A stretch of DNA of 64,000 nt, from positions 310,001-374,000 of the forward strand of contig JANXBT010000002.1 in NCBI GenBank assembly GCA_025060415.1. Reading direction: 5' to 3'. Positions within the stretch are counted from its first letter, which is position 1, and every line of letters starts with the position of its first letter. Source of the stretch: Candidatus Bipolaricaulota bacterium (GTDB taxonomy: Bacteria; Bipolaricaulota; Bipolaricaulia; Bipolaricaulales; Bipolaricaulaceae). Both the position numbers and the translations under genes were made by a program. Under the pieces are notes generated by a model. The model saw nothing but the letters and a program-made list of their open reading frames with translations. It searched no databases and was not told the DNA's origin. Below, in pieces: positions 1-7,755 of this stretch.

Positions 1-708
1 CGGCTCCTCCCCGCTCTCCGCCGCGCTGAGCGCCCAAAGGAGCTGCCGTACGTGGTTCACCACGAGGTGGAAGAGGGCCTGGGGGTCCCAGCGGGCCCGC
101 AGGAGCCGGGCCAGGACCGCCAAGGCTTGCCGGCGATCCCCGCTCCCCACCGCGTCCAAAAACCCGTAGGGCTGCGGCTGGGAAAAGAAGAGGAGCTCCC
201 CTAGGCGGGCGCGGGGGAGCCTTCCCCCCTTCCAGAGCGCGAACTTCTGGACCTCTTGGTGGAGGTGGAGGGGGTCGGCCGCGGCCTCCACGAGGAGGTC
301 CACCAGGAAGGGGTGCGCGGGGAGCCCGTGCTCCCGGAGGAGCTCAGCGGCGAGCTCGCGCAGGGCTTTCCCGGTGGGGCGGGGGAAGTGCTGGGCCTCC
401 TCGGCGGCCTGAAAGAGGGGGCCGCGCAGATCCTCCCCGAGGAAGAACACGGCCACCCCCGGGGGGAGCCCCCGCCGCAGGGCCTCCGCCAGCTCCCGCT
501 CCCCCCGCAGGGCGTCGGCGCGGCGCACCACTACGGCCTTCCCCGCGGCGAAAAGGTCGGCGCTCCCCACCTCCAGGAGGATGCGTTCGGGCGGGACCTC
601 GTCGGCGAAGAGCACGGCCCGGGACGCGGGGCCCAGCTCCCCAAGCCGCCGGCGGAGCTGGCGCTCCGCCAGGAACGGGTCGCCGGAGTACACGCCGAAC
701 CGCACCAT
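1..708 (-). CDS. holA: DNA polymerase III delta subunit (HolA), 3' end cut by window
   Basis: The clamp-loader delta subunit opens the beta sliding clamp and works in the pol III clamp-loader complex. The reading frame begins MVRFGVYSGD at 708 and stays open for 236 codons to the window edge, so roughly the C-terminal third is missing. Visible HolA-like features are the early G-D-P-F-L-A-E-R segment, the V-V-V-R-R-A-D strand, and a helical middle domain with FLVDLLVEAAADPLHLHQEV (about residues 120-145). The tRNA-Leu and fab genes lie divergently upstream. There is no Shine-Dalgarno sequence. A TAGCCT hexamer sits 8 nt before the ATG. Family assignment is by pattern recognition only. Confidence 0.8.
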   Translation of the reverse strand, partial: MVRFGVYSGDPFLAERQLRRRLGELGPASRAVLFADEVPPERILLEVGSADLFAAGKAVVVRRADALRGERELAEALRRGLPPGVAVFFLGEDLRGPLFQAAEEAQHFPRPTGKALRELAAELLREHGLPAHPFLVDLLVEAAADPLHLHQEVQKFALWKGGRLPRARLGELLFFSQPQPYGFLDAVGSGDRRQALAVLARLLRARWDPQALFHLVVNHVRQLLWALSAAESGEEP

Positions 709-716
709 ACCCGCCC

Positions 717-722
717 AGGCTA
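717..722 (-). promoter_or_regulatory. -10 hexamer TAGCCT, probable leaderless start of holA
   Basis: On the minus strand TAGCCT is followed by exactly 8 nt and then the holA ATG, so transcription would begin at or next to the start codon. No good -35 is seen. The assignment rests on the same spacing at nine other starts in the window. Confidence 0.4.
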
Positions 723-749
723 CCGCGCGCGCCCGCGGCCGGCCAGCCC

Positions 750-779
750 TTGACCCTGAGAGAGCCGCCCCCGTAAGAT
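750..779 (+). promoter_or_regulatory. sigma-70-type promoter for tRNA-Leu
   Basis: TTGACC at 750-755 and TAAGAT at 774-779 are separated by 18 nt. The tRNA starts 8 nt after the -10, the same offset seen before leaderless protein genes here. Confidence 0.6.
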
Positions 780-787
780 TCCGCCGG

Positions 788-874
788 GCCGAGGTGGCGG
801 AATTGGCAGACGCGCTGTCTTGAGGGGGCAGTGGGCTTCGGCCCGTGCGGGTTCGACTCCCGCCCTCGGCACCA
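788..874 (+). tRNA. tRNA-Leu(GAG)
   Basis: Class II tRNA of 87 nt including an encoded CCA. The acceptor GCCGAGG pairs with CCTCGGC, with discriminator A. The anticodon stem CTGTC/GGCAG encloses loop TTGAGGG, giving anticodon GAG (reads CUC/CUU). A long variable arm (GGGC TTCG GCCC) and the T-arm GCGGG-TTCGACT-CCCGC are present. It lies between holA and fabH and may share read-through with the fab genes. Confidence 0.95.
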
Positions 875-891
875 GGGGCGCCGCGGCGCCC

Positions 892-921
892 TTGTATTTT
901 GCCCAGAACGCCCGGCACAAT
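892..921 (+). promoter_or_regulatory. possible fabH promoter
   Basis: TTGTAT at 892-897 and CACAAT at 916-921 are separated by 18 nt and lie 10 nt before the fabH ATG, which has no Shine-Dalgarno sequence. The -10 is a weak match, so this is tentative. Read-through from the tRNA is an alternative. Confidence 0.35.
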
Positions 922-931
922 CGGGCCACCC

Positions 932-1936
932 ATGGCGAGGCGAAAGCGGTCCGCCCTCCTCCCCCTTCGGATCGCGGGCACGGGCGCCTTCCTCCCCGCA
1001 AAAACCCTCACCAACGAGGACCTGGCCCGATTCCTGGACACCAGCGACGAGTGGATCCGCACCCGCACGGGGATCCGGCTCCGCCACGTGCTGGCGGAGG
1101 GGGAGGTCCCGGCCCAGATGGGGGTGGCCGCGGCCGGCCGCGCCCTGGCGATGGCGGGGAAAAGCGCGGCCGAGGTGGACCTGCTCCTTGCGGCCACGAA
1201 CGTCCCGGAGGAGCCCATCCCCGGAACGGCCCCCCACCTCGCCGCCGGGCTGGGCCTGAAAAAAGCCCCCTTCTTGGATGTGACCGCGGGCTGCGCGGGC
1301 TTCCTCTACGCCCTGGCCCTGGCCGGGGCCTGGCTCCGGGCCGGGCTGGCCCGGACCGCGCTCGTGGTGGGCACGGAGGCCCCCTCCCGCTTCGTGGACT
1401 GGAGCGACCGCGCCACCTGCGTCCTCTTTGGCGACGGCGCGGGCGCCGTGGTCCTGGAAAGGAGCGCGGGCGGCTCGGGCATCCTGGGCCTGGCCCTGCG
1501 GGGCGACCCCGCCAAGCTCCACCTTCTGCGCATCGAGGCGGGCGGGGTGCGCCTGCCCGCAAGCGGCGCCACGGTGCAGGCCAAAAAGCACTACCTCCAG
1601 ATGGAGGGGAAGGGCCTGTTCCGGGCGGCGGTGGGGATGATGGCCGAGGCCACGCGGGCCGCGGCGGCCCAAGCCGGCCTGAGCCTCCAGGACATCGACT
1701 GGGTCATCCCCCATCAGGCCAACCTCCGGATCATCGAGGCCCTCACCAAGCGGCTGGGCCTGCCGGAGGGGCGGGTGGTGGTGAACATCGACCGCGTAGC
1801 CAACACCTCCACCGCCTCCATCCCCATCGCCCTGGATGAGCTGGTGCGGGCCGGGAAGGTGGAGGGGGGGCAGATCCTGGCCCTCACGGCCTTCGGCGCG
1901 GGGGCCAGCTACGGGACGGTGATCCTGCGATGGTAG
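932..1936 (+). CDS. fabH: beta-ketoacyl-ACP synthase III (FabH)
   Basis: Condenses acetyl-CoA with malonyl-ACP to start type II fatty acid synthesis in the cytosol. The 334-aa product has the usual length. The catalytic triad is readable: Cys121 in TAGCAGF, His261 in IPHQAN and Asn291 in VANTSTAS. The early DTSDEWIRTRTGI motif is the typical substrate-entry segment. The ATG at 932 (MARRKRSALL) is chosen because in-frame upstream sequence runs back into the tRNA gene. It is first in a tightly overlapped fabH-fabD-fabG-acpP cluster; its stop overlaps the fabD start (ATGGTAG). Confidence 0.95.
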   Translation: MARRKRSALLPLRIAGTGAFLPAKTLTNEDLARFLDTSDEWIRTRTGIRLRHVLAEGEVPAQMGVAAAGRALAMAGKSAAEVDLLLAATNVPEEPIPGTAPHLAAGLGLKKAPFLDVTAGCAGFLYALALAGAWLRAGLARTALVVGTEAPSRFVDWSDRATCVLFGDGAGAVVLERSAGGSGILGLALRGDPAKLHLLRIEAGGVRLPASGATVQAKKHYLQMEGKGLFRAAVGMMAEATRAAAAQAGLSLQDIDWVIPHQANLRIIEALTKRLGLPEGRVVVNIDRVANTSTASIPIALDELVRAGKVEGGQILALTAFGAGASYGTVILRW

Positions 1937-2805
1937 CCTTCCTCTTCCCCGGGCAGGGGGCGCAGAGCGCGGGGATGGGCGCGGACCTCTTCGCCCATCC
2001 CGCGGGCCAGGAGGTGCTGGCCCAGGCGCGGGAGCTGGGCTGGGCGCGGCCGGTGCCGGAGCTCTCGGAGGAGGAGCTCGCCCGCACGGCCGTGGTCCAG
2101 CCCGCCCTCTTCCTCGTGGAGTGGGCGGCCTTTTTGGTGCTGCGGGAGCGGGCCGAGCCCGGGGCGGTGGCCGGCCACTCCCTGGGGGAGTTCGCGGCCC
2201 TCGCCGCCGCCGGGGTCCTCGCCTGGCCCGAGGCCTTCCGGCTCGTGCGCCTGCGGGGCGAGCTCATGGAGGAGGCGGCCCAGGCCCACCCGGGCGGGAT
2301 GGTGGCCGCGCTGGGCCTCCCCCCCGCGGAGGTGGAGCGCATCGCCCAGGAGACCGGCTGCTTCGTGGCCAACTACAACGCCCCTACCCAGGTCGTCCTC
2401 GCCGGCGGGGAGGAGAGCCTGGCCTGGGCGGAGGCCCGCATCCGCGAGCGGGGGGGCAAGGCCGTGCGGCTGGGCGTGGCCGGGGCCTTCCACTCCCCGT
2501 TCATGGCCGAGGCCGCCCGGCGCTTCGCCCAAGCCCTGGACGAGACGCCCTTCCGCCTCCCCCTCCGCCACTTCGTCTCCAGCGCCACCGGGTCCGTGGA
2601 AAGCCATCCCGAGCGGATCCGGGAGATCCTGAAGGGGCAGATGGTGCAACCCGTGCGCTGGCAGGCCGCGGTGGAGACCCTCGCCGCCCTGGGGGTGGAG
2701 GAGGCCTGGGAGGCGGGCCCGGGCGAGGTCCTCACCCGCCTTGGCAGGAGGATCACCGAGCGGATACGCTTCCGAACCCTAAAGGAGGTCTGGGCCCATG
2801 TTTGA
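1930..2805 (+). CDS. fabD: malonyl-CoA:ACP transacylase (FabD)
   Basis: Moves the malonyl group from CoA to ACP, supplying FabH and elongation. It has 291 aa and begins MVAFLFPGQGAQ, the standard FabD N-terminus. The nucleophile is Ser84 in GHSLGE and the catalytic His188 sits in GAFHSPFM. The ATG at 1930 overlaps the last codons of fabH by 7 nt and the 3' end overlaps fabG by 8 nt, so translational coupling is likely. Confidence 0.95.
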   Translation: MVAFLFPGQGAQSAGMGADLFAHPAGQEVLAQARELGWARPVPELSEEELARTAVVQPALFLVEWAAFLVLRERAEPGAVAGHSLGEFAALAAAGVLAWPEAFRLVRLRGELMEEAAQAHPGGMVAALGLPPAEVERIAQETGCFVANYNAPTQVVLAGGEESLAWAEARIRERGGKAVRLGVAGAFHSPFMAEAARRFAQALDETPFRLPLRHFVSSATGSVESHPERIREILKGQMVQPVRWQAAVETLAALGVEEAWEAGPGEVLTRLGRRITERIRFRTLKEVWAHV

Positions 2806-3532
2806 GGGGCAAGTGGCCCTCATCACGGGGGGCACCTCGGGGATCGGCCTGGCCACGGCCCGGCTGTTCGTGGCCCAGGGCGGGCGGGCGGTGGTGGTGG
2901 GGCGGGACCCCGCGCGGGGGGCCCAGGCCCAGCGGGAGCTGGGGGAGGGCGCGCGGTTCGTGCCGGCCGACGTGGGCGATCCTCAGGGGGTGCGGGCGGC
3001 GGTGCAGGCGGCCCTGGACTGGGCGGGGCGGCTGGACTTCCTCGTGCACGCCGCCGGCCACACGCGGGACAAGCTCCTGGTGCGGCTGGACCTGGGGGAG
3101 TGGGAGGAGGTCCTGCGGGCCCACCTCACGGGCGGGTACCTCTGCGCGCGGGAGGCCCTGCGGGTGATGATGCGGGCCCGGGCCGGGGCCATGGTGTTCG
3201 TGGGCTCGGTGGTGGGCGCGACCGGAAACGTGGGCCAGGCCAACTACGCCGCGGCCAAGGCCGGGCTGGTGGCCCTGGCCAGGACCCTGGCCCGGGAGGC
3301 CGCGCCCTGGGGCATCCGGGTGAACGTGGTCGCGCCCGGGCTCATCGAGACCCCCATGACCGCGGCCCTCCCCCCCAAAGTGCGGGAGGAGTACCTCGCC
3401 CGCATCCCCCTGGGCCGGCCGGGCCGCCCCGAGGAGGTGGCCGAGGTCATCCTCTTCTTGCTCTCGCCCAAGGCTTCCTATATAACCGGCCACGTCGTCT
3501 ACGTGGACGGGGGCCTGGTCCCCTGCGCCTGA
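2798..3532 (+). CDS. fabG: 3-oxoacyl-ACP reductase (FabG)
   Basis: NADPH-dependent reduction of beta-ketoacyl-ACP. It is a 244-aa classical SDR with the cofactor motif TGGTSGIG near residues 9-16, catalytic Ser137 (VGSVVG), and Tyr150/Lys154 in YAAAK. The C-terminal [12 protein letters not shown] segment is the usual SDR end. Its position between fabD and acpP supports the fatty acid role over the many other SDR activities. Confidence 0.93.
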   Translation: MFEGQVALITGGTSGIGLATARLFVAQGGRAVVVGRDPARGAQAQRELGEGARFVPADVGDPQGVRAAVQAALDWAGRLDFLVHAAGHTRDKLLVRLDLGEWEEVLRAHLTGGYLCAREALRVMMRARAGAMVFVGSVVGATGNVGQANYAAAKAGLVALARTLAREAAPWGIRVNVVAPGLIETPMTAALPPKVREEYLARIPLGRPGRPEEVAEVILFLLSPKASYITGHVVYVDGGLVPCA

Positions 3533-3545
3533 GGAGGTGGAAGGG

Positions 3546-3812
3546 ATGAGCGACGTCGCCAACCGGGTGAAGGAGATCATCGCGGAGCAGCTCATGGTGG
3601 ACCTGGAGGAGATCACCGAGGAATCCTCGTTCGTGGACGACCTCGGCGCGGACTCCCTGGATCGGGTGGAGCTGATCATGGAGTTCGAGGAGGAGTTCGG
3701 CATCGAGATCCCCGACGAGGAGGCCGAGGGCATCCAGACCGTGGGCGAGGCCATCGCCTACATCGAGCGGAAGCTCCAGGAGAAGGAGAAGGCGAAAAGC
3801 GGGGAGATCTGA
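3546..3812 (+). CDS. acpP: acyl carrier protein
   Basis: 88-aa acidic carrier protein that shuttles acyl intermediates on 4'-phosphopantetheine attached to Ser37 in GADSLDRVE. The start at 3546 ([11 protein letters not shown]) is preferred over an in-frame GTG nine bases earlier because GGAGGTGG (3533-3540) is spaced well for it. The C-terminus has an unusual charged extension ([10 protein letters not shown]). It is last of the fab cluster; asnS begins 5 nt later. Confidence 0.95.
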   Translation: MSDVANRVKEIIAEQLMVDLEEITEESSFVDDLGADSLDRVELIMEFEEEFGIEIPDEEAEGIQTVGEAIAYIERKLQEKEKAKSGEI

Positions 3813-3817
3813 GGTCC

Positions 3818-5113
3818 ATGACCCAAGTCTACGTGGAGGATCTGGCCCGGCACGAGGGCGAGGAGGTCCTGGTCCAAGGCTGGCTGTACAACAAGCGCTC
3901 CTCGGGGAAGGTCCGCTTCGTCCTGGTGCGGGACGGCACGGGGATCGTGCAGGGCGTGGTCACCCCCGAGGCCGACCCCCAGACCTTCGCGCTGGCGGAG
4001 CGCCTGCCCCAGGAGAGCTCCCTGCGGCTTTGGGGGCGGGTGCGGGCGGACCCCCGCGCGCCCGGCGGCTACGAGATCCTGGTGCGTCGGATCGAGCCCG
4101 TCCACATCCCCAAGGAGCCCTTCCCCATCGGGCTCAAGGAGCACGGGGTGGGCTTCCTCATGGACCACCGCCACCTCTGGATCCGCATGCGCAAGCAGGT
4201 GCCGATCCTGCGCATCCGGGACGCCGTGTTCTGGGCCATCCGCTCCTTCTTCAAGGAGCGGGGCTTCGTGGCCACGGAGGCCCCCATCCTCGTGGGCACG
4301 GCCGTGGAGGGCACCACCACCCTCTTCCCCCTCGACTACTTCGGGGAGCCGGCCTACCTCTCCCAGTCGGGCCAGCTCTACCTGGAGGCCACCTGCATGG
4401 CCCTGGGGCGGGTGTACTGGATCGGCCCGTGCTTCCGCGCGGAGAAGTCCAAGACCCGCCGGCACCTCACGGAGTTCTGGATGGCCGAGGCCGAGGTGGC
4501 CTTCCTCGACCACGAGGGGAACCTCAAGCTCCAAGAGGACCTCGTGCGCTACATCGTGGAGTACGTGGTGAGCGAGCGGCGGCGCGAGCTTTTGGAGCTG
4601 GAGCGGGACCCGGACCTCCTCCTGCGGGAGGCGCGGGAGCCCTTCGCCCGCATCACCTACCGGGAGGCCATCGACATCATCCGCGCCCACGGCGTGGCCA
4701 TCGCTTATGGGGACGACTTCGGCGCGCCCGCGGAGGACGCCCTCTCCGCGCACTTCGGCCGGCCCGTGTTCGTGGAGCGCTACCCCAAGGAGATCAAGCC
4801 CTTTTACATGAAGCGGGACCCGCGGGACCCCTCCGTGGTGCTGAACGCGGACCTCATCGCGCCCGAGGGGTACGGGGAGATCATCGGCGGCTCCCAGCGC
4901 GTGGACACGGAGGAGGAGCTGGTCGCCCAGCTTCAGGAGGCGGGGCTGCCCTTGGAGCCGTACCGGTGGTACATCGACCTGCGGAAGTGGGGGTCGGTCC
5001 CGCATTCGGGCTTCGGGCTGGGGGTGGAGCGGACCGTGGCCTGGATCACCGGGGTGAACCACATCCGCGAGACGATTCCGTTCCCAAGGATGTTGGACCG
5101 CCTCCATCCTTGA
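3818..5113 (+). CDS. asnS: asparaginyl-tRNA synthetase
   Basis: Charges tRNA-Asn in the cytosol. The 431-aa class II enzyme has an N-terminal OB-fold anticodon-binding domain (VLVQGWLYNKRSSGK, about residues 14-100). The catalytic core carries motif 2 around GPCFRAEKSKTRRHLTEFWM and motif 3 GFGLGVERTVAWI near the C-terminus. EKSKTRRHLTEF and the absence of a GAD or bacterial AspRS insert favour AsnRS over AspRS. Only 5 nt separate it from acpP, so it is probably co-transcribed with the fab genes. Confidence 0.88.
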   Translation: MTQVYVEDLARHEGEEVLVQGWLYNKRSSGKVRFVLVRDGTGIVQGVVTPEADPQTFALAERLPQESSLRLWGRVRADPRAPGGYEILVRRIEPVHIPKEPFPIGLKEHGVGFLMDHRHLWIRMRKQVPILRIRDAVFWAIRSFFKERGFVATEAPILVGTAVEGTTTLFPLDYFGEPAYLSQSGQLYLEATCMALGRVYWIGPCFRAEKSKTRRHLTEFWMAEAEVAFLDHEGNLKLQEDLVRYIVEYVVSERRRELLELERDPDLLLREAREPFARITYREAIDIIRAHGVAIAYGDDFGAPAEDALSAHFGRPVFVERYPKEIKPFYMKRDPRDPSVVLNADLIAPEGYGEIIGGSQRVDTEEELVAQLQEAGLPLEPYRWYIDLRKWGSVPHSGFGLGVERTVAWITGVNHIRETIPFPRMLDRLHP

Positions 5114-5190
5114 CGGGGGCGGGGGGCAGGGGGTACACTGGAGGGCCGGTGCGGAGGCCGAAAATGCCGACCGGTTCCTAATTTTTTCCC

Positions 5191-5228
5191 AAAAGCAGGG
5201 CGGCTGCCGGCCGGTCCGGCAGCCGCCC
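5191..5228 (-). terminator. hairpin terminator downstream of hup
   Basis: A perfect 13-bp GC stem (GGGCGGCTGCCGG, 5198-5210, with its complement at 5216-5228) encloses a 5-nt loop. On the minus strand it is followed by TGCTTTTGGG. It lies 17 nt past the hup stop and may also limit read-through from asnS. Confidence 0.7.
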
Positions 5229-5244
5229 ACCCCCCGTTCCGACC

Positions 5245-5568
5245 TCAAGCCTTCTTGACCTTGAGCTCGCCCTTCTCCTCCACGGCCTTGAGCTTCTTCT
5301 GGACGAGCATCTTCAGGTTCTTGCCGGGCTTGAAGGCCGGAACGACCTTCTCCGGGACGGTGATGCGCTTCTGGGTCTGGGGGTTGATGCGCTGGGAGCG
5401 CTTGCGCGCCCGCACCTCGAACTTCCCAAACCCGGTGAGGAGCACGGGCTCGTTGTTGGCCAGGGCCTCGGTGATGATGTCCACCGTGGCATCCAGGGCC
5501 TTCCGGGCGTCCTTCTTGGTGAGCCCGGCCCGCTGGGCAATGCGGTCCACCAACTCGGCCTTGTTCAC
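5245..5568 (-). CDS. hup: HU-family DNA-binding protein
   Basis: 107-aa histone-like protein that dimerises and bends DNA. It begins MNKAELVDRIAQRAGLTKKDA and contains GFGKFEVRARKRSQRINPQT, the conserved arm region, then FKPGKNLK. The lysine-rich tail (EEKGELKVKKA) extends about 15 residues beyond E. coli HU. The start is GTG at 5568, fixed by an almost perfect Shine-Dalgarno AAAGGAGGTGATC (about 5573-5586). It is a single-gene unit with its own promoter and terminator. Confidence 0.95.
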   Translation of the reverse strand: MNKAELVDRIAQRAGLTKKDARKALDATVDIITEALANNEPVLLTGFGKFEVRARKRSQRINPQTQKRITVPEKVVPAFKPGKNLKMLVQKKLKAVEEKGELKVKKA

Positions 5569-5603
5569 TCCCGATCACCTCCTTTCCCTTTGGCCTTCAC
5601 GGA

Positions 5604-5633
5604 AGTATAGAGGGACGAGGAAGGCGCTGTCAA
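5604..5633 (-). promoter_or_regulatory. consensus sigma-70 promoter of hup
   Basis: On the minus strand TTGACA (5633-5628) and TATACT (5609-5604) are separated by 18 nt. This is one of the two best promoters in the window and fits a highly expressed nucleoid protein. Confidence 0.85.
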
Positions 5634-5670
5634 GGGGGCTGCGCATCCCTTGGGGGTTCCCGGGGCAAGG

Positions 5671-5699
5671 TTGCAGGGCCCGGGCTCCATCAGTAAAGT
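5671..5699 (+). promoter_or_regulatory. probable promoter of the rpsF run
   Basis: TTGCAG at 5671-5676 and TAAAGT at 5694-5699 have a 17-nt spacer. They lie about 34 nt upstream of rpsF, leaving a short leader with AAGGAGG. Confidence 0.55.
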
Positions 5700-5732
5700 A
5701 GCCCCAACCGTTCCCCCCAAGGAGGAAAACCC

Positions 5733-6038
5733 GTGGCCAGCGAAATGCGCACGTACGAGGTGGTGTACATCCTCCGCCCGGACCTCGAGGAGGCCCAGCG
5801 GCGGGAGAAGATGAAAAAGGTCGAGGCCCTCATCGCCCAAGAGGGCGGGCAGGTGCGGAGCACCGAGGAGTGGGGCCAGCGCATCCTGGCCTACGAGATC
5901 GCGCACTTCCGCGAGGGCTACTACGTCCTCGTGACCTTCACCCTCCCCGCGGACCGGGTGGAGAGCTTCCAGCAGCGGTTGGGCATGGACGACGCGTTCC
6001 TGCGCTACCAGGTGGTGCGGGTGGACGGGAAGACATGA
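5733..6038 (+). CDS. rpsF: 30S ribosomal protein S6
   Basis: 101-aa bS6, which binds 16S rRNA together with S18. It has the TYEVVYILRPDLEEA start and LRYQVVRVDGK near the end. A GTG start at 5733 is supported by AAGGAGG eight bases upstream. It heads an overlapped run rpsF-ssb-rpsR. The usual fourth gene, rplI (L9), does not follow. Confidence 0.95.
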   Translation: MASEMRTYEVVYILRPDLEEAQRREKMKKVEALIAQEGGQVRSTEEWGQRILAYEIAHFREGYYVLVTFTLPADRVESFQQRLGMDDAFLRYQVVRVDGKT

Positions 6039-6436
6039 GCGACGTGAACCGGGTGATCCTCACGGGAAGGCTCACCTCCGACCCCGATTTGCGCTACACC
6101 CAAAGCGGCCGCCCCATGCTGCGCTTCGACCTCGCGGTGAACCGGCGCTGGATCAACCCGGAGACCGGCCAGCCCGAGGAGGAGGTCACGTTCGTGCCGG
6201 TGGTGGTGTGGGGCCGGCAGGCCGAGACCTGTGCGGCCTACCTGCGCAAGGGCCGCCAGGTGGCGGTGGACGGCCGCCTGCGCGTGCGTTCCTTTGAGAC
6301 CCAAAACGGGGACCGCCGCCGGGTCACCGAGGTCGTGGCCCAGTCCGTGCACTTCCTCGGGCCCAAGCCGGAGACCGCGGAGCCCGAGCCGCCCGCCCCC
6401 GAGGAACCCTACCCCGAAGAGGAGGTGCCGTTTTGA
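6035..6436 (+). CDS. ssb: single-stranded DNA-binding protein
   Basis: 133-aa SSB. The N-terminal OB-fold (residues 1-110) begins [22 protein letters not shown] and contains [13 protein letters not shown] short proline/glutamate-rich linker leads to the acidic tip EEEVPF, equivalent to the partner-binding DDDIPF tail. It starts by ATGA overlap with rpsF and its last codons overlap the rpsR start. Confidence 0.95.
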   Translation: MSDVNRVILTGRLTSDPDLRYTQSGRPMLRFDLAVNRRWINPETGQPEEEVTFVPVVVWGRQAETCAAYLRKGRQVAVDGRLRVRSFETQNGDRRRVTEVVAQSVHFLGPKPETAEPEPPAPEEPYPEEEVPF

Positions 6437-6645
6437 GCGAGAAAGTCAAGACCTGCCGCGTCTGCCAACAGGGGCTGGAGCTGACCTACAAGCGGCCCGA
6501 GATCCTGCGCCAGTTCATGAACCGGCGGGGCAAGATCCTGTCCCGGCGCATCACCAAACTCTGCGCCAAGCACCAAAGGATCTTGGCCACCGAGATCGAT
6601 CGGGCCCGGAAACTCGCGCTCCTCCCCTACGAAGAGCTGCCCTAG
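6433..6645 (+). CDS. rpsR: 30S ribosomal protein S18, zinc-binding form
   Basis: 70-aa bS18 with the conserved [19 protein letters not shown] core. Three cysteines and a histidine (CRVC near the N-terminus, LCAKH later) make it the C+ zinc-binding form. Translation starts at TTG 6433, overlapping the ssb stop as TTGA. A gene of unknown function begins 6 nt after the stop. Confidence 0.93.
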   Translation: MSEKVKTCRVCQQGLELTYKRPEILRQFMNRRGKILSRRITKLCAKHQRILATEIDRARKLALLPYEELP

Positions 6646-6651
6646 GCCCCG

Positions 6652-7746
6652 ATGGCCTCCACCACCGTCCTCCTCTTCGACCGCGGAGGACGGGACGTTG
6701 TCGCGCGCGTGCGCACGGCCGCGGCCCGGGCCGTGGTGGGCGTCCTGGCCCGCCTGCCCGCGGTGGCCCAGGTGGTGGTGGCCACGGCGGAGCCCGCGGC
6801 GTGGGCCGGCCTGCCCTGCACGGTCCAGGCGGACCCCGCGGAGTGGCACTTCGGCGCCCACTTCACCCGCCTGGTGCGGGAACTCCGCCCGGAACGGCTC
6901 CTGTACATCGCCAGCGGGGCCGGGCTCCTCTTCTCCCCGGAGGATTGGGCGCGCCTCCTCCGCGCCGAGCTCCCCCGCCCCTTCGCGGTCCTCAACAACT
7001 TCTACTCCACGGACCTGGCCCTGCTGGACCCGCCCGCCCCCTTCCCCGATCTGCTCCGCGATAACCCCATGGGCCTCCGGCTCTGGCAGATGGGCTACGC
7101 CTGCTACGAGCTCCCCCGCTGCGCGGCCACCCAGCTGGACATCGACACGCCCGGCGAGCTCCAGATCCTCGCCCTCCACCCCGATCTCCCCGCCCCGGTG
7201 CGGGAGGCCCTGGCGGGGATCCCCACGGCGCGGGCCCAGGCCCTCCTCGCGGCCCTGATCGACCCCGAGGCAGAGGTGGTGCTCGTGGGCCGGGTGAGCG
7301 GCCACCTCCTGCGCTTCCTGGACCAGGAGGCGGCCTGCCGCTTCCGGGTGGTCTCCGAGGAGCGGGGGATGGAAGCGAGCGGCCGGGCCGAGCGGGGCGC
7401 GGTCACCTCCCTTATGGGCCTTTTGGCCGAGCACGCCGGGCCCACAGGGCTCGTGCGCGCCCTGGCCCGCCTGGGCGACGTGGTGGTGTGGGACATCCGG
7501 GTGCTCATGGCCCACTACGGGGTCTGGCCGCCCCCCGAGGAGCGCTACGCCTGCGACCTCATGGAGGTCGCCGCGGTGCGCGACCCCCGGCTGCGCGAGC
7601 TGGTGCAGGCCTGCGCGGAGAGCTCCACCCCCTTCCTTTTGGGCGGCCACTCCTTGGTGTCCGGCGGGATGTATTTGGCGGTGGAGCTGGCCTGGCGCGG
7701 ACACGACCGGGAGCCGCGCTTTCGCCCCCTTCCCTTTCCCGGATAA
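6652..7746 (+). CDS. conserved-looking protein of unknown function, possible nucleotidyltransferase-like fold
   Basis: 364 aa; I do not recognise a named family. There is no signal peptide or membrane segment. The first half alternates hydrophobic strands and helices (VVVATAEPA, LLYIASGAG). It then has QLDIDTPGEL (Asp163, Asp165), the D-x-D-T-P pattern seen late in MobA/CofC-type NTP transferases. The second half contains GHSLVSGGMYLAVELAWRG. It sits 6 nt after rpsR and 10 nt before the GlyA-GcvT fusion, so it is probably co-transcribed. No Shine-Dalgarno sequence is evident before the ATG. Confidence 0.6.
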   Translation: MASTTVLLFDRGGRDVVARVRTAAARAVVGVLARLPAVAQVVVATAEPAAWAGLPCTVQADPAEWHFGAHFTRLVRELRPERLLYIASGAGLLFSPEDWARLLRAELPRPFAVLNNFYSTDLALLDPPAPFPDLLRDNPMGLRLWQMGYACYELPRCAATQLDIDTPGELQILALHPDLPAPVREALAGIPTARAQALLAALIDPEAEVVLVGRVSGHLLRFLDQEAACRFRVVSEERGMEASGRAERGAVTSLMGLLAEHAGPTGLVRALARLGDVVVWDIRVLMAHYGVWPPPEERYACDLMEVAAVRDPRLRELVQACAESSTPFLLGGHSLVSGGMYLAVELAWRGHDREPRFRPLPFPG

Positions 7747-7755
7747 TTCCCGGCG

